64,000 nucleotides of DNA from Desulfovirgula sp. (GCA_020725525.1 DYEX01000139.1:1-64000), one strand, 5' to 3'; shown: positions 34,801 to 44,535, numbered from the stretch's first letter. Numbers and translations: made by a program. The notes: generated by a model from the sequence alone, not told the origin.

Positions 34801-35489
34801 GCCGCCCGGTTCTTTTCCAGGGCCTGACGGGCCCTCTCCAGGGCCCGGGGTGAACAGTCGCCCAGGCCCCTCTGCTCCGCCTCTACCCTGTCCAGGCCTG
34901 CCTGCACTTTGGCCCCGGCATCACCTACCCGTTTCTTTAACTGCTCGCCGAACCGGTCGAGTTCAAAAATGCGCTCCAGCATCTGGTTCCGGTCCGCCGG
35001 CCGCAGGGCCAGAAACTCGGCAAAGCGGCCCTGAGGCAGGACCACCGCCCGGGTGAAATCGTCCGCGGTGAGCCCCAGCAGCCCTTGAACCTCTGTTTTC
35101 ACCTGGTCGGCTCCATCCGCCAGTACCCTTTCCCCATCCGGGTCGATACGCACCAGCCGGCATTCCCGGGTATGGGCGCCAAAATCGCCGCTTTTGCGCA
35201 GCACCCGTTCCACCCGGTAGCGGCACCGTCCCTCACCCCGGCCCACTTCAAAGGTGAAGGCCACCCGGGCCTGTTCGCTCTGCTGGTTGATGATTCCCTC
35301 CCTGCCCCGGCTGGCCCGCTTCACCTCCCCGAAGAGGGCCAGGGTAACCGCATCCAGGATGGTGGACTTGCCGCTGCCGGTGGGACCGAAAATACCGAAG
35401 ATCCCCCGCTCGCACAGGGCCTCAAAGTCCACCACCTCTTCCTGGCGGTAACTGTGCAACCCGGCCAGGCGCAGTTCAACCGGCCTCAA
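31869..35489 (-). CDS. sbcC: Exonuclease SbcC (Rad50-like ATPase)
   Basis: SbcC and SbcD form the bacterial Mre11-Rad50 nuclease that opens hairpins and processes double-strand ends. The 1206-residue protein has Walker A GPTGSGKST near residue 35, two long coiled coils, the zinc hook CPVCGSPHHP near residue 595, and the C-terminal LSGGETFLVSLALALAL signature with FFLDEGFGSLD. The start is a TTG at 35489, placed by GGGGGAC upstream and by overlap with the end of sbcD; the frame continues further upstream only as an antiparallel shadow of sbcD. Confidence 0.94.
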   Translation of the reverse strand: MRPVELRLAGLHSYRQEEVVDFEALCERGIFGIFGPTGSGKSTILDAVTLALFGEVKRASRGREGIINQQSEQARVAFTFEVGRGEGRCRYRVERVLRKSGDFGAHTRECRLVRIDPDGERVLADGADQVKTEVQGLLGLTADDFTRAVVLPQGRFAEFLALRPADRNQMLERIFELDRFGEQLKKRVGDAGAKVQAGLDRVEAEQRGLGDCSPRALERARQALEKNRAARREAEQNLQAVRRRLEEAREIRQAQEQRASLQRRLQELQAAEAQVRWTEERLERAARAETLRGLLEEYGRLEEDLEKRREGLRSLQEELARREEAARAAEEEAGRVRRQWEERGPALLRQQARLEQAREQEKELDTWLEQQARDQKQLDRWELAGQDLGKQQEELASRLARGEQRLAELQELREQFQVTLEEVEQARSALDLYRELSRLGREVKKMEGERDEAGRELAALQQRETELAREVQGLERELKRHEEGLEHLQGNPPVPEGYLEKRAGEIQGLRHRIQALQELAARYQKLQEEHRQVRERLALLQHERETRGQEAAALRLALEEAGGALDRARQQLEEARRRNMAAALARTLEAGRACPVCGSPHHPSPASPAGTELTPYEEAVEAAEKEQARRRDEWQECEKKIVQLETEIAALKLREEQLAEEKEQVGAEGKRLRGELPAEWQGVPVQDLPARLQRAEQAYQEQQQAWRDWQQHLKEALDRKEELRRRLDEQRPAFARLQSDRAGLARQIDVLCRHLGEKGAEQQAVGEKLRLLLEVLGLADPDQVPGYWDALREKQQKHRRCQDEMAGLEAELKDLAGRLQQLKDDLRDLVVKEEALKATLAGRAEQIRRLRAELHELTGGLRVQEALEQVQKELTLLQGAVARAEEESRKATEAFQRVRLELKGEEQTCAALQERLEDLYRRLERSARENHFTGPAEARDALLDPQEREELTGQVKKHRQEEQVLLKGLQEVEARLKGMRVDEGEWLRLQEELRAAEEALGLAQQQEGAAGVLLQKLQENQQRWAVLEGERQQLARRAALLRELEGLLRGRALVEFLARRRLENLVALATERLGRLTGYRYALELDGQGGFILRDEGNGGLKRPVSTLSGGETFLVSLALALALSDQIQRRGRAPLEFFFLDEGFGSLDEHCLEAVMDTLERLPLERVAIGLISHLPQLRSRLPRRLVVEPARPGGPGSRVRLELA

Positions 35490-36717
35490 CTTCGTCCCCC
35501 CTCTCCCCTGCCGTGGTTTCCACCAGTTCCAGGAAAATACGCACCAGATCGGCCTGCGGCTCGCCGCCCCCGGTCTGCTGGCGGTAAAAAAGCTTAAAAA
35601 GCTCGTCCAGGGGCAGAGCGACCACATCCGGGGTTCCGGCAGACTCCCCTTCCTGATCCGGCAGGACCGTCCTGATGTCGATGATCCCCGGCCGGATCTC
35701 ACGCAGCCGCTCCACCTGCTCCCGGGTAAGGGGAGCTGCCGCGTGGACTTCCAGGTCAATCCAGGCCCGCTCATCCCGCCCGGCCCGGCACCAGGCCAGT
35801 ACTTCCTCGTACCCCCCGGTGGCCCGCCACCGCACCAGCGGCCGCCCGGAGCTCAAGGGGATCTCCCGCCACTTCACCGGCCGGCCGCAGGAGGCCTCCA
35901 CCAGAATCACACCCTTGGCCTGGCCGGCCTCGGAGAAGCTGTAGGCCAGGGGCGAGCCGCTGTACCGGCAGGGCACGGCCGTGCCTTCCACCCCCTGGGG
36001 GCGGTGCAGGTGCCCCAGGGCCACGTACTGTACCTCCCGCGGAAAGGCACCCGGATCCACGCTGTAGGCCCCGCCCAGGGAGAGAGTGCGTTCGGAGTCG
36101 CTGATCTGCCCGCCGTACACGTAAAGGTGACTGACGGCCAGGTTCACCGCTTCCGGCCGGCAGGCGCCGGCCAGCTGCCGGAAGACGGCGGCCACCCGCC
36201 GGGAATAGGCCGCCTGGCGGTCCACTTCTTCCGGGGAGCCGGTGAGCAGTTCACCCAGCCTGGCCTCGGAGGGGTAGGGCAGGGCCAGTACCACTGCCGG
36301 GCAGGGCCAGCCGGATCCCTGCAGCACCAGGCGGGAGGGGCCGGATTCCAGCACGCCCGGCCCCAAAGGCGGCATATCTCCCGGGCGGCCCAGGATGTGC
36401 ACTCCCTGGCGGGCCGCCAGGGGTACCGGTGCGGCCAGGCGCTCGGGCTGGTCGTGGTTGCCCGCAATCACCACCACCTGCCGCCCGCCCACCGCCAGGC
36501 GGGAAAGGGCATCAAAGAATAATTCTTCGGCCCGGGCCGGGGGATTTTCGGTATCGAAAACGTCCCCGGCCAGCAGGACCAGGTGCACCCCTTCCTCCGC
36601 CGCCAGGCGGGCGATCTCATCGATAAACTGCTCCTGCTCGTCCCAGCGCCGGTGGCTGCCGATGGCCTTACCCAGGTGCCAGTCTGAGGTATGTAAAATG
36701 CGCAGGGCCCTGTCCAA
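35476..36717 (-). CDS. sbcD: Exonuclease SbcD (Mre11-like nuclease)
   Basis: This 413-residue calcineurin-like phosphoesterase has the complete metal-site series of SbcD: ILHTSDWHLGK, LLAGDVFDTENPP, VIAGNHDQPER and ALGHLHRPQ. It provides the nuclease of the SbcCD complex. The start is a TTG at 36717 with GGGGG upstream, 13 bases after the addA stop. Its 3' end overlaps sbcC by 14 bases. Length is typical. Coupling of sbcDC to addBA on one transcript suggests joint control of DNA-end repair. Confidence 0.94.
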   Translation of the reverse strand: MDRALRILHTSDWHLGKAIGSHRRWDEQEQFIDEIARLAAEEGVHLVLLAGDVFDTENPPARAEELFFDALSRLAVGGRQVVVIAGNHDQPERLAAPVPLAARQGVHILGRPGDMPPLGPGVLESGPSRLVLQGSGWPCPAVVLALPYPSEARLGELLTGSPEEVDRQAAYSRRVAAVFRQLAGACRPEAVNLAVSHLYVYGGQISDSERTLSLGGAYSVDPGAFPREVQYVALGHLHRPQGVEGTAVPCRYSGSPLAYSFSEAGQAKGVILVEASCGRPVKWREIPLSSGRPLVRWRATGGYEEVLAWCRAGRDERAWIDLEVHAAAPLTREQVERLREIRPGIIDIRTVLPDQEGESAGTPDVVALPLDELFKLFYRQQTGGGEPQADLVRIFLELVETTAGERGDEVEAG

Positions 36718-36730
36718 GTTTGATCCCCCT

Positions 36731-39700
36731 TTAAACCGCCACCGCCCGGTTGAGGGCGAAGAAGTAGAGGTATTTCTCCCGCACCGGCCGGCCCAGGATT
36801 TTCTGGGCCGCCCGGGCGTAGAGGTCCAGTTGAATCCGGTAGCGGCCCACCGCTTCATCCAGGTCCTTTTCAGTCAGCCGGTCGGTCTTGTAGTCGATGA
36901 TCACCAGGCCGTTTTCTTCCACCAGCAGGCAGTCGATGACCCCCTGCAGGAGGATGATCTCTCCCGGCGGCACTTTATCGCTTAACTCCGGGTAAAGCTC
37001 CGGCACCTCCAGGCCCAGGGTAAAGGGCACCTCCCGCCAGAGTCGGCCGTTTCTGGCGGCGGTTAGTACCCTTTTGCCCAGGTCTGTCCGCCAGAAGCGG
37101 GCGATTTCCACCGGGCGGACCAGCTGCGCTTCTTCCGGGCGCAGGATTTCCCGCTCCACCAGCCGGTCCAGGTGCCGGCGCACTTCCGCCTCGTCCGGAA
37201 GTGCGTCCAGCTCCATGCCCTGCATCACCAGGTGCACCACCCGGCCCCGCCCGGCACCGGTGAAGCGTTCTCCAGTGTAAAAAGCGGGCAGGTCGAATCC
37301 GGGGGGTAACTCCTCCGTCCCCGTTTCCCCTTCACCGGAACGCTTCTCCAGCAAACCTTCCCCGGGTATTTCCCCGCTCATCTGCTCCTCCAACTCCTCC
37401 TGCCGGTGCCGCCACTCAGTAACTGTAACCTTGGAAGGCAGGTGCGAGAGTTCCCGGTGGGGACAGGTCCAGAACAGCCGCCGCCTGAGCTCACCGGTAT
37501 CCACCAGTTCCGCCGCCCCACCCGGCCAGTTTTCTTCCTGCTGCTGCAGCCAGTCTTCGGGCAGCGGTTCCAGCCGCTCAAGCCACCGGGTCCAGGACAG
37601 ATCCCCGGTGACTTCAGCACCGGGGCCGCCTCTTGCCCACAGCCCCTCCAGGGCCGCCGCCGGCCACAGGTGCACCTGCCAGCACCCGTTCCCGGCCGCC
37701 GCCAGCTCCCCGCCCGGGGAAAACCCGGCCAGGGCCGGATGGCTCCACAGGGCCGGTCCCAGCCAGTCTAAAGCCGACCTGGCTCCGGCCTGCAGCGAAA
37801 CGCTCAGGGGCCCTTCCGGCGGCACCGCCGCCACCCGGCTCCGCCAGTTATCCACCTGCCGTTCCAGATTGCGCACGGCGGCGGCCAGGATCAGGCGCTC
37901 CCGGGCCCTGGTCAGGGCCACGTACAACAGGCGCATCTCCTCGGCCAGGGCCTCCAGCCGCAGGCGCTGCCGGACCACCCGGTGCAGGACGGTGGGGTAG
38001 CGCACCCCCCGCTCCAGATCCACCACCACCGGACCACATCCCAGTCGCCGGTGCAGCAGGAAGCTTTCGGAGAGATCCTGCAGGTTGAACCGGCGGCCCA
38101 GGCCGGTCACCACCACCACCGGGAACTCCAGGCCCTTGGCCTTGTGGACGCTCATGATCCGGACCACGTTTTCATTTTCGCCCAGGGAGCGGGCGGCATC
38201 CATGTCCCCGCCTTCGTCCCGGATCTGTTCTATAAAGCGCAGGAAGCGGAAAAGCCCCCGGTAGATGGTCCCCTCGAAACGCCGGGCCCGGTCCACCAGG
38301 GCCCGCAGGTTGGCCTGGCGCACCACGCCGCCGGGCATGGCCCCCACCAGGTCGTAGTAGCCGGTCTGGCGGTACAGTTCCTCCAGCAGTTCCGCGGGCG
38401 GCAGGCGGCGGGCCAGGTCCCGCCACCCCTGGAGCCTTTCTAGAAAGCGGCGCAGGCGTTCCGCAAGCTCCGGAGCCACCCCCGGCGGCCCCTCTGCGGC
38501 CTGCTGCACGGCGGTGTAAAAGTCGCCTTCCGGGCAGGCCAGGCGGATTTCCGCCAGCCGCGCCGCATCCAGCCCCACCAGGGGCGACCGGAGCACCGCC
38601 GCCATGGGAATATCCCGGCAGGGGTTGTCGATCACCTGGAGGGTGGAGAGTACGGTTTCCACCTCCGGGGCGTCGAAGTAGCCGCCTGCTCCGTCCGCGA
38701 AGGCCGGTACCCCCAGGCGGCGGAACTCCTCCAGGAATACTCCCACCCGGCCCTTGAGGGAGCGCATCAGCACCACCACATCCCGCCAGGTGACCGGGCG
38801 GTATTCCTTTTCTTCCCGGTCGTAGACCCAAAAATTCTCTTTGATCACCAGCCGGTGAACCCGCTCCGCCACCCAGCGGGCCTCCAGGCGGGCCAGGTCC
38901 AGTTCATCCGGCTCCGGTTGCCCGTTTTCTTCCCGGCCGGTTGTATCCCCGGCCTCATCCCCTTCCGGAGGCCTGAAATCCAGCAGGTGGATCTCCACCG
39001 GACCACCTGCCTTCCCTGCCGCGCAATCCGGATAGCCGGCTCCGGGTTGAAGGCGGGCACGCTCGTCGTAATCCAGCTCCCCCACCCGCCGGGTCATCAG
39101 CCGTTCGAAAAGATAGTTGACCGTCTCCAGGATCTCATGCCGGCTGCGGAAGTTTGCCCGCAGCGTCAGGCGCCAGCCCGGCCCGGATTCCTGCCCGGAA
39201 GCCAGATCCGCAAACTGGTGATAGCGGTGCAAAAAAACCGTGGGGTCCGCCAGCCGGAAGCGGTAAATGCTCTGCTTGACATCACCCACCAGAAAGCGGT
39301 TATCCCCCCGGGAGACCAGTTCCAAAAGGGCCTCCTGGACCCCGTTGATATCCTGGTACTCGTCCACCAGCACTTCTGCGAAGTACTCACGGTACTCCGC
39401 AGCCACGGGGGAAGGAAGAAGTGGAGCCCCGGGGTCCTGCGGAATTTCTCCGCCCCACGGAGATCCTTCCCCGTTTTGGGCCAGGACGGCCAGGGCATAG
39501 TGCTCCAGGTCGGCAAAGTCGGCCACGGCACGCTCCAGTTTGGCCCGCCGGTAGGCCTCCCCAAACCGGAGCACCACCGCCACCAGCGCCTGCACCAGGG
39601 GGGCAACCCGGGCCAAATCACCAATCATATCCACCGGTGAACGGGAGAAATATTCATTAAACAGGACCTGCACCCGCTTTTTGACATGGTCCCGCAGTTT

Positions 39701-40627
39701 TTTCACCCGTTCTTTAATTTCATCTACCGCCTCTCCCCCGGCCGTTCTGGGCAGGACCGGCCACTTTTGACCTTCTTTCAGGGCCAGCTGCAGGTTTTCA
39801 AAGGAGCCTTCCACCAGCTCCAGCCAGCCCCGCACCCTGGCCAGGTCTTTCTCCAGCACCGCCGTGTATTGCTGCGGCCCGCCGGGGCCGGCAGCCAGGC
39901 GCCGGGCCTCTTCCAGGCTGTCCAGCCAGTCCTCCAGTTCCAGGCGGATTATTTCCCGCCACTGCCCGTGCCAGGGCTGCTCTTCCCAGGAACGGCCCCC
40001 GGCTCCGGCCAGGGAGTCAGCCAGCCAGTTCAGCCAGGCGCGGGGCCGGGGCAGGCTCATGGCAAAATCGTACAGGCGCAGAACCAGCTCAACCAGTTCC
40101 CGGTCGTCGCCGTGGCGGCCCGCCAGGGCCCGGGCCAGGTAGAGGAAGGGGGCTTCGGGCGGCGATTCCCGGTGCTCCTCGTAATATTCTTCCAGAACTT
40201 CTTCCAGAACCTCCAGGCGTAAAAGAGACGCCTCGTTCTCATCCATCACCCGGAAGCCCGGGTCCAGCCCCAGCAGGTAGAAGTGGCGCCGCACCACCTC
40301 GCCGCAAAAGGAGTGCAGGGTGCCGATGGAGGCCCGGGGGACCAGGAAAAGCTGGCGTAAGACCCGGGGGCTGGCCGGCCGTTCCTGCAAAGCCCGGTTC
40401 AGGGCGGCGCTCACCCGCTGGCGCATCTCCCCCGCCGCCGCATCGGTAAAGGTAACCACCAGCAGGCGGTCCAGATCCACCGGATTTTTTTCGTCCAGCA
40501 GGCGCCGGATGATCCGCTCCACCAGCACCGCGGTCTTACCCGATCCGGCAGCGGCCGAAACCAGCAGGTTCCCTCCCCGGGTGGTGATGGCTTTTTGCTG
40601 TTCTTCAGTCCAGCGAGTAGAGGACAA
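36731..40627 (-). CDS. addA: ATP-dependent helicase/nuclease subunit A (AddA)
   Basis: AddA is the UvrD-like helicase with a RecB-type nuclease domain that resects double-strand breaks together with AddB. The 1298 residues include Walker A VSAAAGSGKTAVLVERI, the VLVDEYQDINGVQEALL motif II, IMSVHKAKGLEFPVVVV, and the C-terminal nuclease motif VIIDYKTDR. The start is a TTG at 40627 inside the end of addB, so addBA are coupled. Clostridial AddA proteins are of similar length. Confidence 0.95.
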   Translation of the reverse strand: MSSTRWTEEQQKAITTRGGNLLVSAAAGSGKTAVLVERIIRRLLDEKNPVDLDRLLVVTFTDAAAGEMRQRVSAALNRALQERPASPRVLRQLFLVPRASIGTLHSFCGEVVRRHFYLLGLDPGFRVMDENEASLLRLEVLEEVLEEYYEEHRESPPEAPFLYLARALAGRHGDDRELVELVLRLYDFAMSLPRPRAWLNWLADSLAGAGGRSWEEQPWHGQWREIIRLELEDWLDSLEEARRLAAGPGGPQQYTAVLEKDLARVRGWLELVEGSFENLQLALKEGQKWPVLPRTAGGEAVDEIKERVKKLRDHVKKRVQVLFNEYFSRSPVDMIGDLARVAPLVQALVAVVLRFGEAYRRAKLERAVADFADLEHYALAVLAQNGEGSPWGGEIPQDPGAPLLPSPVAAEYREYFAEVLVDEYQDINGVQEALLELVSRGDNRFLVGDVKQSIYRFRLADPTVFLHRYHQFADLASGQESGPGWRLTLRANFRSRHEILETVNYLFERLMTRRVGELDYDERARLQPGAGYPDCAAGKAGGPVEIHLLDFRPPEGDEAGDTTGREENGQPEPDELDLARLEARWVAERVHRLVIKENFWVYDREEKEYRPVTWRDVVVLMRSLKGRVGVFLEEFRRLGVPAFADGAGGYFDAPEVETVLSTLQVIDNPCRDIPMAAVLRSPLVGLDAARLAEIRLACPEGDFYTAVQQAAEGPPGVAPELAERLRRFLERLQGWRDLARRLPPAELLEELYRQTGYYDLVGAMPGGVVRQANLRALVDRARRFEGTIYRGLFRFLRFIEQIRDEGGDMDAARSLGENENVVRIMSVHKAKGLEFPVVVVTGLGRRFNLQDLSESFLLHRRLGCGPVVVDLERGVRYPTVLHRVVRQRLRLEALAEEMRLLYVALTRARERLILAAAVRNLERQVDNWRSRVAAVPPEGPLSVSLQAGARSALDWLGPALWSHPALAGFSPGGELAAAGNGCWQVHLWPAAALEGLWARGGPGAEVTGDLSWTRWLERLEPLPEDWLQQQEENWPGGAAELVDTGELRRRLFWTCPHRELSHLPSKVTVTEWRHRQEELEEQMSGEIPGEGLLEKRSGEGETGTEELPPGFDLPAFYTGERFTGAGRGRVVHLVMQGMELDALPDEAEVRRHLDRLVEREILRPEEAQLVRPVEIARFWRTDLGKRVLTAARNGRLWREVPFTLGLEVPELYPELSDKVPPGEIILLQGVIDCLLVEENGLVIIDYKTDRLTEKDLDEAVGRYRIQLDLYARAAQKILGRPVREKYLYFFALNRAVAV

Positions 40628-43600
40628 GGCCTTTTCCCTCCTCCCGAACAGCCTCCGCCTGAAGGCGCTGCCTCAGCTCTTTGGGGTCTGTAATCAGGTT
40701 CCGGAAGCAGTTTTCCGGCAGCCACAGGTCAAAACGGCATACCGCGCGGTAGATGCAGGAAGCACAGGCGCTGTCCCGGCCCATTTTCAAGGGAGCGATG
40801 TCCACCCGGCCGTCGATAATACCCCTGCCGATCTTCCTCAGCAACTCGCCCAGGCTGTTCAAGAGCACCCGGAACTCGCCGGGCGTAAAAATGGAGGCGG
40901 CATTTTGCCGGGAGAGGCTGCCGTCCTTATTCAACCCGGCGGGCACCAGGAGGGATGTCGTCCCCGCCGCAAGGCTGCGGTCAAGCAAGGAATATAAATC
41001 CGCGCCGTGATCCACCAGCCAGCCGGACAGCTTGAATGTTTTCAGCCACTCCCGGTCCAGTTCCTCCGGCGGCAGGTCCGGCTGGGCCAGGTCCAGGATG
41101 GGCCGCTGCACCTGGAAATAAAAAGCACCCGCCGGCTGCAGTTGCTGCTGGTAACGGCGGCAAAGGGCGGCAAAGTGCTCCAGGGCCACCCATAGATAGA
41201 CCAGGAGCTGGAGCTGTACCCCTGCCAGCACCCCGGGAAGGCTGAGCCTGCTGGAGCCTGATTTGTAGTCGATCACCCGCAGGTAGAGCCCATCCATGCC
41301 CCGCCCCAGATCCACCCGGTCGATGCGCCCCCCAAGGCTTAAAGCAACCCCCCCGCCCAGATCCACCTCCAGGGGCGGCAGGAACAGATGGGTCCAGAAA
41401 GGTAAGGCGGACATCTCCGTCCCCGGAACATCAGGAGGCACGTCCCTCCCCCGCGGGCCGAAATATACCTCCAGGGCTGCGGGGCGAAAACCGCTCCCCT
41501 GCATCTGCCGGACCAGGGCCCGGGCCGAATCGTTCACCCGCTCCAGCAGCCGTGCTTTTTGCTGGCGCAGGCGGGCGCTTGAGAGCAGGATGCGGTTCTG
41601 CAGCCGGGGAGCCAGGCCATCCACCAGTTCCGCACATATGCGGTATACCTCTTCTTCCCCCAGCTCCTCCCAGGGAGGGCCACTTTTCTGCACCCGCTCC
41701 ACGAACAGGCGCAGGGCCTCGTGGTACAGCTGGCCCGTGTCCGGCGGGGCCAGCCGGTATACCACCCGCTCCTCCAGCCCCAGGCCGTGGGCCAGGAAAT
41801 GGGCGAAGGGGCACTGGACGAACCGTTCCAGGCGGGAGACACTGCTGAAAAGCACGTGTTTTTTCCGCTCCCGCCGGCCCCACAGTTTCAGGCCCAGTTC
41901 GCGCCCCAGGGGGGGTTCCACATTGCGCCCCGTCAGGCCCGCCGTTAAAATGGAAAGCCTGTCCCGCCACTCTTCCCTTTCCAGGAGCAGGTTATGTACC
42001 CGCCACCACAGGGGATGAACGGGGCGGCCCCAGGATGCCTCCCGCCAGCGCAGGGCCAGGCGGGGAAGCAACCCTGCCGGGTGCTCCACATATTCGGCGT
42101 CCGCAGCGCCGCCCGGCGGTTCCACCGGCAGGAACTGCGGCCGTAAACCCGGCAGCAGCTCCCGCACCCGGCGGATCACCGGCGAGGGAGTTACGGCCCG
42201 CCCCTCGCCGTCTCCCAGCGGGTAGCTTAAATACAGCCTTCCACCCGTGCGGGTGAGGGCGCGGTAGATCAAAAACTGCTCCTGGTGCAGCCGGTCGACG
42301 GTACCGGCCGGCAGCTCCAGGTTCCTGTCACGCAGCCACATGGTGAGCTGTTCCCGTTCCCGCTCGGTGAACACCCCGCCGGTGCGGATATGTGCGGGCA
42401 GGGTTCCCTCGGTCAGGCCGGGTAAAAAGAGGGCCCGCACATCCCGGGGCGGCCGGGAGCGGTCCAGGCTGCCCACGGTCACCGCGTCCAGCCCCGGTGG
42501 AATCAGTGAAAGACGCACGGCCTCCAGGCCCGCATCCAGCACACCGGACAGCTCCGCCGCAGAAAGCTCCACTTTACCCAGCACTTCCACCAGCTCGTCC
42601 AGCAGGTTGCTCACCAGCCGCCAGACCTGGCGGTGTTCCCGGGCCAGGTCCGGCTGCCCCGCCTCCTGCGCGGCCCGGCTCCACTCATCCAGCTTCCGGG
42701 GTATTTCCAGCTCAAGGCACAGTTCCAGCAGGATGCGGGCCCACTGCCGGCCGGAAAGGCGCACGGCGCGGCCGGATGCGGTTTCCCGCGCTTTTATTTG
42801 GGCGGACCGCAATTCCCTGATCGCCCGCCAGCGAATGCGGTTGATCTCTGCAAGGAGCGGTGCCGGGGACGCCTGCTGTTGCTCATCCTCGCTCCGGGTG
42901 CGGCCGGGCAGGTAGTCCCAGGGCTCCTGGCCGTACCAGCGGCCGCCCCGGATCCCGGCGGCCAGGACATAGTTCTCCAGCCGGTCCACCTCCCCGGCAT
43001 TCACCCGGGCCAGCCCCGTCTTTAGAAAGCGGAACACGGGCTCGTAGGTCCAGTTCTTCTGCCATACCTCCAGGGCCGAGCGCAGCAATTCCACCAGGGG
43101 GTGGTGGATCACCGGCTGCTGGTGGTCGATAAAAAAGGGGATCTCGTAGTCCGCCAGCATCCTCCGGAACAGGGGGAAATAAGCATCCACGTCCCGCACG
43201 GCCACCATGATCTGGCGGGGGCGCAGGCCCTCCTCCCGCAGCAGCCGCCGGATGGCCCTGACCACTCCCTCCACCTCGGCCCGCAGGTTCACCCCGGCCA
43301 AAAGGCATACCCTTTTTACGGTTCCGGTATAGGGGACAGTGGGATAGCTGAAGTAGTGTCGCTCCAGGTGGGCCAGCTCGGGGGCCTCTGCCAGGCGCCA
43401 GGTAGCATCGGGTTGGAGAAATTCCTCCCGCACCGCCACGCCGGCCTTGCGGGCTAAACGCAAAAGGCGCGCCCGGGTTTCCCAGGGTTTGACAAAGGGA
43501 TCGTATTCCTGCGGGCGCCCGGTGGCCAGGGCCGGATCAAGGCAAAGAGTTACGGTTACTTCCCGGGCTTTGGAAAAAAGCGCCTCTAATACCGCGTATT

Positions 43601-44219
43601 CCTGCGGGGTAAAGGAAGAAAAGCCGTCCACCCATACCCGGCAGTTGTTCAAAAAAGCGGCGCCGGAAAGGCGTTGGGCCAGCAGGTCCAGGTAATCATC
43701 GGGGTCGGTAAACCGTCCGGCCAGCCTTTCCCCCAGCCGCCGGTAGACCAGGCACAGGTCTTTGAGCTTCAGCCCCAGCTGGCCATCTCGATCGCCTGCC
43801 AGTTCTTCCAGATCTTCCGGAGCAATCCGGTACATCTTCAGTTCCCCGATCAATTCGGAAAGAGAAGCCAGAAAACCCGGCCGGTTGGCCAGGGAACCCA
43901 TCAGGCCGAGGGTTTGTTTTTCTTCCATCAGGATGTTTTTGAGCATCATCCGCCGTCCCAGCTCACTTATGGGCAGGCGGGCCGCCCCGCCCGCCTCCCG
44001 CAATACCCGGTAGGCCAGGCGGCGAAAGCTGTACACCTGTGCCCGCAGGCTCCCTCCCCGGGCGGCCAGCTCCCGCTCCATGTTGAAGGTGGCCTGGGCC
44101 GGAACAATGAGGAGCAGCGGCGTCCCCAGGGGCTCCCTCTCCAGCTCCGCGCACACCTCGGCCAGGCAGCGGCGGGTCTTGCCCGTCCCCGCCCGGCCCA
44201 GTAAAAGGCGTAAGCTCAT
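40605..44219 (-). CDS. addB: ATP-dependent helicase/nuclease subunit B (AddB)
   Basis: AddB has a degenerate helicase fold used for Chi recognition and a second RecB-type nuclease with an iron-sulfur clamp. The 1204-residue protein shows Walker A LGRAGTGKTRRC, the nuclease motif VIDYKSGS, and the [4Fe-4S] cysteines: one in VQCPFAHFLA and three in SACASCIYRAVCRFD. It is the promoter-proximal gene of addB-addA-sbcD-sbcC, with a sigma-A-like promoter at 44253-44281. Start at ATG 44219, with GGGGGATGAGG upstream. Confidence 0.95.
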   Translation of the reverse strand: MSLRLLLGRAGTGKTRRCLAEVCAELEREPLGTPLLLIVPAQATFNMERELAARGGSLRAQVYSFRRLAYRVLREAGGAARLPISELGRRMMLKNILMEEKQTLGLMGSLANRPGFLASLSELIGELKMYRIAPEDLEELAGDRDGQLGLKLKDLCLVYRRLGERLAGRFTDPDDYLDLLAQRLSGAAFLNNCRVWVDGFSSFTPQEYAVLEALFSKAREVTVTLCLDPALATGRPQEYDPFVKPWETRARLLRLARKAGVAVREEFLQPDATWRLAEAPELAHLERHYFSYPTVPYTGTVKRVCLLAGVNLRAEVEGVVRAIRRLLREEGLRPRQIMVAVRDVDAYFPLFRRMLADYEIPFFIDHQQPVIHHPLVELLRSALEVWQKNWTYEPVFRFLKTGLARVNAGEVDRLENYVLAAGIRGGRWYGQEPWDYLPGRTRSEDEQQQASPAPLLAEINRIRWRAIRELRSAQIKARETASGRAVRLSGRQWARILLELCLELEIPRKLDEWSRAAQEAGQPDLAREHRQVWRLVSNLLDELVEVLGKVELSAAELSGVLDAGLEAVRLSLIPPGLDAVTVGSLDRSRPPRDVRALFLPGLTEGTLPAHIRTGGVFTEREREQLTMWLRDRNLELPAGTVDRLHQEQFLIYRALTRTGGRLYLSYPLGDGEGRAVTPSPVIRRVRELLPGLRPQFLPVEPPGGAADAEYVEHPAGLLPRLALRWREASWGRPVHPLWWRVHNLLLEREEWRDRLSILTAGLTGRNVEPPLGRELGLKLWGRRERKKHVLFSSVSRLERFVQCPFAHFLAHGLGLEERVVYRLAPPDTGQLYHEALRLFVERVQKSGPPWEELGEEEVYRICAELVDGLAPRLQNRILLSSARLRQQKARLLERVNDSARALVRQMQGSGFRPAALEVYFGPRGRDVPPDVPGTEMSALPFWTHLFLPPLEVDLGGGVALSLGGRIDRVDLGRGMDGLYLRVIDYKSGSSRLSLPGVLAGVQLQLLVYLWVALEHFAALCRRYQQQLQPAGAFYFQVQRPILDLAQPDLPPEELDREWLKTFKLSGWLVDHGADLYSLLDRSLAAGTTSLLVPAGLNKDGSLSRQNAASIFTPGEFRVLLNSLGELLRKIGRGIIDGRVDIAPLKMGRDSACASCIYRAVCRFDLWLPENCFRNLITDPKELRQRLQAEAVREEGKGLVLYSLD

Positions 44220-44252
44220 TCCTCATCCCCCTGTTACCCATTCCTTTCCACC

Positions 44253-44281
44253 ATTCTACCGGAAGAACAGGCCCCTGACAA
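44253..44281 (-). promoter_or_regulatory. Sigma-A-type promoter of addB
   Basis: On the minus strand TTGTCA and TAGAAT are 17 bases apart. The predicted start of transcription lies about 25 bases before the addB ATG. It would drive the whole addBA-sbcDC cluster. Confidence 0.65.
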
Positions 44282-44376
44282 TTTAATCTTGAAACCCGGT
44301 AAAAGCAATAGTTCATCAAATGGTTTTGTCATCACAACGACAAAAAAAATTTTGGCTTATCCTTAGTAATTTGTGC

Positions 44377-44405
44377 TTGATTTCACGCAGCCCCTGTGCT
44401 ATGAT
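44377..44405 (+). promoter_or_regulatory. Sigma-A-type promoter candidate upstream of the DASS transporter
   Basis: TTGATT and TATGAT are 17 bases apart. Transcription would begin near 44412, leaving a leader of about 460 bases before the transporter gene. This lies in the 651-base gap 44220-44870, which holds no gene I can support. Confidence 0.5.
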
Positions 44406-44535
44406 GGAAGTGACAAAAGCAGGTTTAATTGTCAACACGCACTTGTCCCGGGGCAGGGCCTGAGGCATTAAAGGCAAAAGGAGGGCAGGTGGCTTTTTTT
44501 AAGCAGACCCTAGTGCACTCATTCACAACCCGAAT

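Noticed and set aside
35490-35774. Upstream extension of sbcC by 95 residues
   Set aside because: The extra residues are the sbcD sequence read in another frame; the SbcC family start fits the TTG at 35489.
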